10,120 nucleotides of DNA from Flavobacteriales bacterium UBA2426 (GTDB lineage: Bacteria > Bacteroidota > Bacteroidia > Flavobacteriales_F > PHOS-HE28): assembly GCA_002342985.1 (NCBI GenBank), contig DDRC01000095.1:1-10120 (forward strand), given 5' to 3'. Position 1 is the stretch's first letter, and the number at the start of each line of letters is the position of its first letter. The notes beneath the pieces were generated by a model. That model did not search any database. It saw only the letters and a program-made list of their open reading frames with translations, and was not told where the DNA came from. Shown here in pieces: positions 1 to 6,164 of this stretch. A program made the translations under genes and the position numbers.

Positions 1-396
1 CGCTTCGGGGCCAACTTCGGCAGCGGCACCTACGGCGTGGGCTTCGATACCTATGTGGACCTCTACATGGCCGGTGGTGCCAGCGCGGGGATCATCTGCG
101 CCTACGGCCGCATCGGTCTTTACCTCACCGTGGGATTGGACGGCGTGTTCCAGACCAACGGCAACTACGTGATCACTGGCAACGGGGCCGTGCAGCTGAC
201 CGGCAACGTCACGGTGGGCGGGGGAATGTGCTCGGTGCCCTGCAACGACATCACCTGCCTGCACTTCAACGTGGGCGGCACCATCGACCTCGGCATGCAG
301 GCCAACATCAGCAACAGCGGCTCCGACTTCCGCTTCACCATGGGCAGCAATGGCACCAACAGCCAGCGCAATGACCCGCCGCCGCAGGAGAATTGA
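1..396 (+). CDS. 3' end of Gly/Asn-rich, probably surface-exposed protein (5' truncated)
   Basis: The reading frame is open from the first base to a TGA at 394-396, giving 131 C-terminal residues; the start lies outside the window. An internal GTG at 37 is in frame, but the frame is open before it, so I do not take it as the start. The fragment is rich in Gly, Asn, Thr and Ser, with alternating hydrophobic residues that suggest beta-strands (for example YVITGNGAVQLTGNVTVGGG). It has four Cys, three of them close together in MCSVPCNDITC, and ends in a polar, Pro-rich tail (DPPPQEN). There is no T9SS sorting domain at its C-terminus. The next gene starts 6 bases after the stop, so the two are almost certainly co-transcribed. 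I do not recognise the family; a large exported structural protein fits the composition, but that is inference. Confidence 0.75.
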   Translation, partial: RFGANFGSGTYGVGFDTYVDLYMAGGASAGIICAYGRIGLYLTVGLDGVFQTNGNYVITGNGAVQLTGNVTVGGGMCSVPCNDITCLHFNVGGTIDLGMQANISNSGSDFRFTMGSNGTNSQRNDPPPQEN

Positions 397-402
397 TCCA
401 TC

Positions 403-2388
403 ATGACCCCTGGCAACATGCGCTTCGCACTCATTCTACTGACCTCCTGGCTGACGCTGTCCTCCTTCGCACAGAAGCCCAACCCCGATCTGGTGCAGGT
501 GGGTCCCAAGGGCGTGTTCGTCTTCACCGGGCCCTTGCTGGCGCGCGAAGGCGGACCCGTCACCGCCATCCTCATCGAGCGGAGGACCGGGGAACAGGGC
601 GAGTTCAAGCGTGTAGCGGAGCTGAAGCCGGTATCCTCTGCGAAGGACATCCAGAAGGGCATCGAAAAGACCGCGGATGTGCTGCCCTATCCGATCGTGG
701 TGGGCGACCACCCCGCCGATAGCATCTGGGCGCGCGTCCAGCGGTACGGTACACGCGAACAGCTCGGATCCGCGAGCAACAACGTGGCGGTGCTGCTCGC
801 CGTGCATGCGGTGTGGCACGATGCCGATGTCAAACCCGGCACGCTCTATCAGTACCGGGTGACCACGCCGGGCAACGGCAACCAGTTCCTGTCCACGCTG
901 GTGAACCCCGCGTCGAAGCACCAGGTGGACCGCCTGATGGCCTTCAACAGCAGCTACTACGAGCACCAGCGCGAGCTGAACACCTGGTGGTCCGTGGTGG
1001 GCGACCATCGTCCGGCCGTGGTGGAGCTGCACCGCAGCGTGGACGAAGAGCCCTTCGCGGTCGTGAAGCCCAGGGTGCGCATCGATCGGATCGGCAGTGA
1101 CACCGTGCTCTACCAGTTCGCGGACACCACCGCGCCGCGCCACCGCGTGTTCCGCTACGTGGCCAAGGGCTGGGACCTTTTCGGCAACGCCATGCCCGTA
1201 AGCGATACGCTTTATGCCGCCAGCCTGGATGTGACCCAGATGCCCATGCCCTATGACCTTCATGCACAAGGTGACAGCACGGGAAGGCGGGTCCATGTGC
1301 GCTGGAAGCTGAACAACGCACCCGTGGTGAAGCAGATCACCCTGCAGCGCAGCACCAACAGCGAGACCGGCTTCGAGACCGTGGCCGAACTGAGCGGCGA
1401 CCAGGTGGGCTACGTGGACGAGGACATCCGGCCGGCCACCTCGTACTTCTACCGCTTCGTGCTGGAGTACAAGGCCACCCACGTGCCCATGCGTGGCGTC
1501 AGCTTCGCCGCCGTGGCCTACGACAAGCGTCCTCCGCAACCCGCGCGGGAACTGAGCGCCGTGGCCACCGACGAGGGCGTGGTCCTCACCTGGATGCATC
1601 CCGACCGCGATGTGCTGGGCTTCCACCTGTACCGGGCCGAAGACCAGGAACCCTTCATGCTGGCCTCACCGCGCATCCCTGCCCATCCCGAAGGCGGCTA
1701 CACCTACCTGGACACGACCCGCGGCCTGCGCGGCGATCGTACCTACCACTACACGTTGCGCACGGTGAGCACCAGTCACCTGGAGAGCACCTTCAGCGAT
1801 ACGGCCAGCGTCATGCCTCTCACCAACCAGCCTGTGCCACTGCCCCCCCGCGACCTCACCGCACGCGTGGACGTGGAGCAGGCCATCGTGAACTGGGAGG
1901 ACCTCGGCAGCGCGCCCCTGTTCCACGCCTACCAAGTGGTGCGCACGCGTCCCGGCAACCGTGTGGACACCCTGATGCGCAACACCAATTTCCTCATCGA
2001 CACCCTGGACGCCGGCGGCAAGGCCACCACCTACCGGGTGATCACGCTCAATGCCTTGGGCATGTCCAGTGCGCCCTCACCCAGCGTTGCCGCCCAGGCC
2101 CGCGTGGCACCGCCGGCCGCGCCAAACGGTCTCGTGGCGCGCACCACGGGTGGCAAGGTGGAACTGCACTGGCAGGCCCCGCCCAGCGAGCCCATCACGC
2201 GTTACGATGTGTACCGCTACACGCGCGGCAACGAACCGGTGAAGGCAGGCAGCATCACGGCCGGCAAGCCCCTGAAGTTGGAGGACGCGAACGGCACGCC
2301 GGGCCAGCTCAACTTCTACTTCGTGCGCAGCGTGGCCGCCAATGGGGCCGAGAGCGGGCCGAGCCGGGAGGTGGGGGTGGGGTTGTAG
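403..2388 (+). CDS. Secreted fibronectin type III repeat protein
   Basis: The 661-residue product has an N-terminal signal peptide: a hydrophobic stretch at residues 8-22 and probable cleavage at SFA-Q, A23/Q24. The C-terminal half is a chain of FN3-like domains at about 282-373, 377-472, 477-568 and 570-661. They show the typical pattern: Pro-rich linker, a V.L.W or V.V.W strand, a Y.VYR or FHLYR strand, and a late Tyr-rich strand (TYHYTLRTVS, NFYFVRSV). Residues 25-280 are less clear but include FN3-like pieces such as LYQYRV and HRVFRYVA. FN3 arrays usually act in protein-protein or carbohydrate contacts outside the cell. The protein ends inside the last FN3 unit and carries no T9SS sorting domain, so it probably stays periplasmic or attaches to a partner. 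ATG at 418 (M6) is an equally good start and gives a cleaner signal peptide; neither start has a Shine-Dalgarno. It probably forms an operon with the gene before it. Confidence 0.9.
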   Translation: MTPGNMRFALILLTSWLTLSSFAQKPNPDLVQVGPKGVFVFTGPLLAREGGPVTAILIERRTGEQGEFKRVAELKPVSSAKDIQKGIEKTADVLPYPIVVGDHPADSIWARVQRYGTREQLGSASNNVAVLLAVHAVWHDADVKPGTLYQYRVTTPGNGNQFLSTLVNPASKHQVDRLMAFNSSYYEHQRELNTWWSVVGDHRPAVVELHRSVDEEPFAVVKPRVRIDRIGSDTVLYQFADTTAPRHRVFRYVAKGWDLFGNAMPVSDTLYAASLDVTQMPMPYDLHAQGDSTGRRVHVRWKLNNAPVVKQITLQRSTNSETGFETVAELSGDQVGYVDEDIRPATSYFYRFVLEYKATHVPMRGVSFAAVAYDKRPPQPARELSAVATDEGVVLTWMHPDRDVLGFHLYRAEDQEPFMLASPRIPAHPEGGYTYLDTTRGLRGDRTYHYTLRTVSTSHLESTFSDTASVMPLTNQPVPLPPRDLTARVDVEQAIVNWEDLGSAPLFHAYQVVRTRPGNRVDTLMRNTNFLIDTLDAGGKATTYRVITLNALGMSSAPSPSVAAQARVAPPAAPNGLVARTTGGKVELHWQAPPSEPITRYDVYRYTRGNEPVKAGSITAGKPLKLEDANGTPGQLNFYFVRSVAANGAESGPSREVGVGL

Positions 2389-2415
2389 CCCCACTTGTTC
2401 AGGATGGACCCCAAT

Positions 2416-2464
2416 GGACGGGGATGGACGCTGAACTCAGGCAGCGTCCATCCCCGTCCGTTTT
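2416..2464 (+). terminator. Rho-independent terminator of the FN3 gene
   Basis: A perfect 18-bp inverted repeat (2416-2433 with 2442-2459, arms starting GGACGGGG and ending CCCCGTCC) encloses an 8-base loop, AACTCAGG. TTTT follows at 2461-2464 after one G. It begins 27 bases after the FN3 stop codon at 2388. The stem is unusually long for a simple terminator, and the T tract is short. On the - strand the following bases are not T-rich, so it should act mainly on + strand transcripts. Confidence 0.75.
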
Positions 2465-2482
2465 CAGTCCATTGCTCAGCCC

Positions 2483-2516
2483 AACAAAGAAGCGCGGCCC
2501 ATGCGAGCCGCGCTTC
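2483..2516 (-). terminator. Rho-independent terminator of the T9SS cargo gene
   Basis: A perfect 10-bp stem (2489-2498 with 2507-2516, GAAGCGCGGC paired with GCCGCGCTTC) has an 8-base loop. On the - strand it is followed by TTTGTT. It lies 20 bases downstream of the TAA of the 324-residue cargo gene. With the + strand terminator next to it, the two separate a convergent gene pair. Confidence 0.75.
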
Positions 2517-2536
2517 ACTCGTTCGGTCTGTGGGCC

Positions 2537-3511
2537 TTACTCCTTCACGAAGCGCAGCACCGTGGGCATTGCACCTTGGCTGCTGCGTAGGGTGTACACC
2601 CCAGGCCTCAGGTCCTGCACGTCCACGGTGAGCCGGTTCGTTGCCACGCGCTCTTCCCGCACCAGCCGCCCATCCGCAGCGTGGATCCGTACTTCACCCA
2701 AGGCGACGCCTTGGGTGCTTGCGATCGTGATGAGGTCCTTCGTAGGGTTGGGAGCGAGCTCAAGGGTGCTGGTGCCATTCTCCTGCATGCCGGTGATCCC
2801 GTTGGGGAGGTTCAGCACCACACTGGCGGCGGCTCCATACAGGCCAACGGTCATGACCGGGGTCAGGATGTTCCCTTCGTTGAACCAATCATAAGTGTTG
2901 TAGCAATCGGTGAACCACTGCCCGTCATTCTCGTAGGTCTCGCAACGGCGGGTGGGGATGAGCAACACATTGGGCAGCGTGCCGAAGGGCGTGAGAAAAC
3001 TGCCACTGGCCAGGATCCGCCGTTCGTAGTCCACAAGATCGAGGCCGCACTCCGTCAGCGCCGGTGCAACGGTGGTGTTCAGCACACCGGGATAGGTCAT
3101 TTGCAAAGTGGGGCAGGCATCGAAGATCTCGGTGTTGTCCCCATCGTCATATCCGTATGCAATGAGGTCCAATTGCCCTGCACTGTTGTTGTAGAAGCTC
3201 AGGTAGGTGATCTCCCCTTCGATCTCCTCCACGAGGATGCTGGCCTCCGGAACACTGAACGCATACGAACTTGTTGCAACGTCGGAGAAGAACACGTCCA
3301 GAAGCCCATCCGACTGAAAGTCGAGTCCGGATAGGTTCCAGGTGAGCCCGCTACCAATGGTGTCCAAGAGGCTCCATGGTACATCCTCAGCGAAGTAGCT
3401 GTTCGATTGTAGACTGCCGAAGGGAGGCACGGCGTTGGCCTGGGTGATCGTCTGCGCGCTGCTTGTTCCGCAGAGCAGGAAGGTCACGGTCGAAAGGGTA
3501 AGGATGCGCAT
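2537..3511 (-). CDS. T9SS type A sorting domain-containing secreted protein
   Basis: A 324-residue protein from ATG at 3511 to TAA at 2537. It begins with a signal peptide (MRILTLSTVTFLLCGTSSA, cleaved before Q20) for Sec export. The C-terminal 75 residues or so (from about 249, LELAPNPTKD) form a T9SS type A sorting domain: the PNP motif, then ALGEVRIHAADGRLV, then DVQDLRPGVYTL and the terminal LRFVKE. Such domains direct passage across the outer membrane by the PorU/gliding-type T9SS and are usually cut off at the surface. The middle part (20-248) has several Tyr, Trp and Cys residues and matches no family I recognise; the cargo function is unknown. The start codon is 21 bases after the stop of the upstream cargo gene, so the two are probably in one transcript. 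Its sequence looks less GC-rich than the neighbours. Confidence 0.92.
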   Translation of the reverse strand: MRILTLSTVTFLLCGTSSAQTITQANAVPPFGSLQSNSYFAEDVPWSLLDTIGSGLTWNLSGLDFQSDGLLDVFFSDVATSSYAFSVPEASILVEEIEGEITYLSFYNNSAGQLDLIAYGYDDGDNTEIFDACPTLQMTYPGVLNTTVAPALTECGLDLVDYERRILASGSFLTPFGTLPNVLLIPTRRCETYENDGQWFTDCYNTYDWFNEGNILTPVMTVGLYGAAASVVLNLPNGITGMQENGTSTLELAPNPTKDLITIASTQGVALGEVRIHAADGRLVREERVATNRLTVDVQDLRPGVYTLRSSQGAMPTVLRFVKE

Positions 3512-3532
3512 CGTGTTCTGGTGTTTATCGGT

Positions 3533-5218
3533 TCAGTGCTTCACGAAACGCAAGGCGCTTTGTCCGATACGGTTTATGGTGATCACCGTGTAGAGGCCGG
3601 ATGGCCAGGACTGTACATCGATCTCTGAACGGTCGGTTGCGATAGGCCCGTGTTGGTGTATCGCACTTCCGTCCGCAGCATATACGGTCACCTCGCCCAA
3701 TGCGGCACCATTGCGACTTTGCAGGCTGATCCGGTCCGCAGCGGGGTTGGGGAAGAGGCTCAGGTTGCTGCGCTCCAGTTCCGCAACACTGGTGAAGTCG
3801 CCCATGCGACCCCAGCGGTCAAGCCTTGCGGCATAGATCGCGTTGTTCTGGAAGTTGAACCACACGGCCATCACCCCGCCGTCACCATCGGACACCATGC
3901 TGAAGTCGGTGCCGTTGCTGGGGCCCAAGGCAGGCGTGCAGAAGCGCGTGGTGTCGCTCCAGAGGTTGGTGCCGGTGTTGGTCACGCGGCCCACGCGGAA
4001 GCCGGCGGTGCCACCGAGGAGGTTCGCGCTGGTGAACATGGTCACGATATGGCTGTTGTCCTCCGCCGCGATGGCACGCGGGAAGCCGTTCAGGTTGCCG
4101 TTGCACTGCATGGCCAGCACGCCATCGGCCGCCAGCAGCGGGTTCCCATCGGCATCAAAGCGCTGCATGAAGACCTGCCGGCCATTGCCGGCGGAGCTCC
4201 GGTTGTCCGCCCAGAACACGGTGGTCTCCGTGTCGCTCTGCACCACGAAGGGGTTCTCCTGCACATCGGCCTGCAGGCATACCGGAATCGGCGCGGTGGT
4301 GTTGAACAGTACACCGGTGGTGTCGTAGATGGCCATGCGCAGGTCGTAGCTATTGCCCCAGATGGAATTCACGCGTGACGTGGGCGCCACGGCGGTGGTC
4401 CATTCATAGGCCAGTCCACCACTATTGGCGCTTACCAACAGGTTCGTGAACCAGAGCTGATTGCCCAGGCTGTCCACCCGCATGGCGTACAAGGGTGCAC
4501 CGGCACCGTTGCCCCAGCGTTCCTCCAGGAGCAGCCCCCCCGCAAGGTCGTGGCGCATGGTCCACGGTCCGGTCACGATGGAGTTGTTCAAGCTGGCCAC
4601 CTCCACGCCTTGCTCGGGCATCACATTGGTGCCATCGTTCAGGATCCGGGCGATATGCACGTAATCCGCGGCACCGATGGGGTTCGTCCCCCAGCCCACA
4701 AAGACGCCATTGAGCACAGGCACCACCCGCGGGAAGTAGTTGCCCCCCGAGGTACCGCCGCCAGGCAAGGGTCCCGGATAGGCGAGCAATGTGGGTTCGG
4801 CCCATGCTGGAGCGCCCTCCCCATCGTAGGCCATGGCCCGCAACGTATCCGCACCAGTGGAACCAGCCCCGCTGATGTATGCCAGGAAGAGCTTGTTGTC
4901 GCTCATGCGGGTCACCCCGATCATGTTGATGCTGCGGCCCGGTACTTCCTGGATCAGACGGCCGTTTGGCTCCCACAACAGGTTGCCCTGTGCATCCAAC
5001 CGCTGGCCGAACACGGCGTAGCGGTCGCTGGCCAGGCGGTTGTCGCGCCACAGCACGTACCAGCCGCCGGTACCATCGGCCACCAGGCGCATGTCCTTCT
5101 GGTCGCTGGCAGCGTTGCAGATCACCAGCGGATCGTTGGGGTCCGTGGGCCACTGAGCGTGGGCGGAAAGGAGAAGGAGGGAGGCGGTGAGGGTGTAAAG
5201 TGCGCGCATGTGTTTCAT
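3533..5218 (-). CDS. T9SS-exported protein with tandem beta-propeller-like repeats
   Basis: I place the start at ATG 5218 (561 residues, TGA at 3533). The longer open frame to 5338 would run into the response regulator gene and put 40 Arg/His-rich residues before the signal peptide. ATG 5209, three codons later, is a real alternative. The signal peptide is cleaved near AHA-QW (A21/Q22). Residues 43-475 hold about six to eight diverged repeats of roughly 50 residues, with a pattern like DG.GG..V.W.D.R......QR.D..GN.LW..NG, clearest at 43-90, 322-375 and 436-475. This repeat type is common in Bacteroidota surface proteins and suggests a beta-propeller (inference). Residues 484-561 are a T9SS type A sorting domain (SLFPNPAAD, then GLYTV and LRFVKH). 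Its sorting domain resembles that of the next cargo gene. The binding target is unknown. Confidence 0.9.
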   Translation of the reverse strand: MKHMRALYTLTASLLLLSAHAQWPTDPNDPLVICNAASDQKDMRLVADGTGGWYVLWRDNRLASDRYAVFGQRLDAQGNLLWEPNGRLIQEVPGRSINMIGVTRMSDNKLFLAYISGAGSTGADTLRAMAYDGEGAPAWAEPTLLAYPGPLPGGGTSGGNYFPRVVPVLNGVFVGWGTNPIGAADYVHIARILNDGTNVMPEQGVEVASLNNSIVTGPWTMRHDLAGGLLLEERWGNGAGAPLYAMRVDSLGNQLWFTNLLVSANSGGLAYEWTTAVAPTSRVNSIWGNSYDLRMAIYDTTGVLFNTTAPIPVCLQADVQENPFVVQSDTETTVFWADNRSSAGNGRQVFMQRFDADGNPLLAADGVLAMQCNGNLNGFPRAIAAEDNSHIVTMFTSANLLGGTAGFRVGRVTNTGTNLWSDTTRFCTPALGPSNGTDFSMVSDGDGGVMAVWFNFQNNAIYAARLDRWGRMGDFTSVAELERSNLSLFPNPAADRISLQSRNGAALGEVTVYAADGSAIHQHGPIATDRSEIDVQSWPSGLYTVITINRIGQSALRFVKH

Positions 5219-5232
5219 CCCGCCGGAGCGGG
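5219..5232 (-). promoter_or_regulatory. GC hairpin abutting the cargo gene start codon
   Basis: On the - strand a 5-bp perfect stem (CCCGC, loop TCCG, GCGGG) ends on the base immediately before ATG 5218. In an organism without Shine-Dalgarno signals, such a stem could lower initiation at 5218 and favour ATG 5209. The stem is short and GC-rich DNA forms such repeats by chance, so a function is inference only. Confidence 0.35.
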
Positions 5233-5325
5233 AGCGGATGGTTTTCACCACCAAGTTGCATGCGTACCGGGCCCTGTTCCCAAGGCATCCTATCCGGTGG
5301 TGGCGCAGGTGATCCAGCGGCGAGG

Positions 5326-6066
5326 CTACGCCGCCCACATCCGCTTCAGCTCGGGCCAGCGACGTCGGCTCACCTCCAGCTTCTCGCCGTCCTTCAGCTC
5401 AGCATGGCCGTCATGGAGGCGGACGATGGTGTCCTTCCGCACAAGGGCGCTTCGGTTGATCCGCAAGAACCCGAACGGCGTGAGCATCTCCTCGAACTCC
5501 TTCAGCGTGCGGGCCAGCAGGAAGCGGCGGTCGTGCACCAGGTGCACCCACGTGTAGTTGCGGTCGGCCATGCAGCGCTCCACCTCCGTGGGGGCCACGA
5601 AGAAGGTGCGGTCGCCGTGGGGGATGGTGAGCTTGAAGGCCTGGGTCTCCTTTTGGGCGATGTTCTCCAGGAACTGCTCCTGCACCCGGGCGCGGTCCAT
5701 CTTGGCACCATGCCGCTCCCGGTAGCGCTCCAGTGCGAAGGCCAGCTCATCGGGCTGGGCGGGCTTGGGCAGGTAGTCCAGCGCGCTGAAGCGGATGGCC
5801 TGGATGGCGTAGCGCTGGAAGCCGGTGACGAAGATGACCTCGAAGTCCCAGCGCTTCAGCTCGCGCAGCAGGTCGAATCCGCTGCCTCCAGGCATCTCCA
5901 CGTCCAGGAACACCAGCGATGGCCTCAGCTCGGCGATGAGGCGTTGCGCTTCGCTGATGTTCGATGCCTCGGCCACCACCTCCACCTCGGGGTGCGCGTC
6001 GGTGAGCAAGCTGCGGAGGTAGCCCCGCGCCTCGGTCTCATCGTCCACGATCAGCGTGCGGATCAC
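5326..6066 (-). CDS. LytTR-family response regulator
   Basis: I choose GTG at 6066, which gives the typical N-terminus (M)IRTLIVDDE and 246 residues. The frame is open up to a TTG at 6102, but that start would add 12 untypical residues and enter the REP-like repeat. Residues 1-120 are a receiver domain: acidic pocket D8/D9, phospho-acceptor D55 (in VFLDVEMPGGSG), T81 and K101 (LPKP). Residues from about 148 to 246 are a LytTR DNA-binding domain, with FFVAPTEVERCMADRNYTWVH, a TLKEFEEML segment and the RINRSALV motif. The family binds direct repeats in promoters as dimers when phosphorylated. The sensor kinase gene lies 98 bases upstream on the same strand and belongs to the normal partner family. 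Targets are not known; the two T9SS cargo genes downstream are candidates by position only. Confidence 0.93.
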   Translation of the reverse strand: MIRTLIVDDETEARGYLRSLLTDAHPEVEVVAEASNISEAQRLIAELRPSLVFLDVEMPGGSGFDLLRELKRWDFEVIFVTGFQRYAIQAIRFSALDYLPKPAQPDELAFALERYRERHGAKMDRARVQEQFLENIAQKETQAFKLTIPHGDRTFFVAPTEVERCMADRNYTWVHLVHDRRFLLARTLKEFEEMLTPFGFLRINRSALVRKDTIVRLHDGHAELKDGEKLEVSRRRWPELKRMWAA

Positions 6067-6102
6067 GGTGGAAAGTTCGTGAAATGCAGCTTCCCGTAGC
6101 AA

Positions 6103-6135
6103 CTGTAGCGTCGACCCACTGGGTCGACATTACAG
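6103..6135. repeat. REP-like imperfect inverted repeat with GTAG head
   Basis: An 8-bp perfect stem (GTCGACCC at 6110-6117, GGGTCGAC at 6121-6128) with a 3-base loop is followed, after a 2x2 internal loop, by an outer 5-bp stem (CTGTA at 6103-6107, TACAG at 6131-6135). GTAG sits at 6105-6108 just before the foldback, as in the REP elements mobilised by RAYT (TnpA-REP) transposases. A second GTAGC is at 6096-6100. The repeat lies in the 98-base gap between the kinase and regulator genes. No T tract follows on the - strand, so it is not a canonical terminator. Only one copy is visible in this window, so the REP assignment is inference. Confidence 0.55.
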
Positions 6136-6164
6136 TGCGTTCAAGCGATCGGCATCTGCGACGG

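Noticed and set aside
436..1626. Long open frame on the - strand opposite the FN3 gene
   Set aside because: It is His/Gly-rich without motifs and fully antisense to a well supported gene.
5219..5338. Forty extra residues before the signal peptide of the larger cargo protein
   Set aside because: They are Arg/His-rich, overlap the end of the regulator gene, and would bury the signal peptide.
4550..5557. Open frame on the + strand across the cargo and regulator genes
   Set aside because: It spans the ends of two real genes and their gap on the other strand and shows no domain.
6067..6102. TTG start at 6102 for the response regulator
   Set aside because: GTG at 6066 gives the family-typical IRTLIVDDE start; the extension is not family-like.
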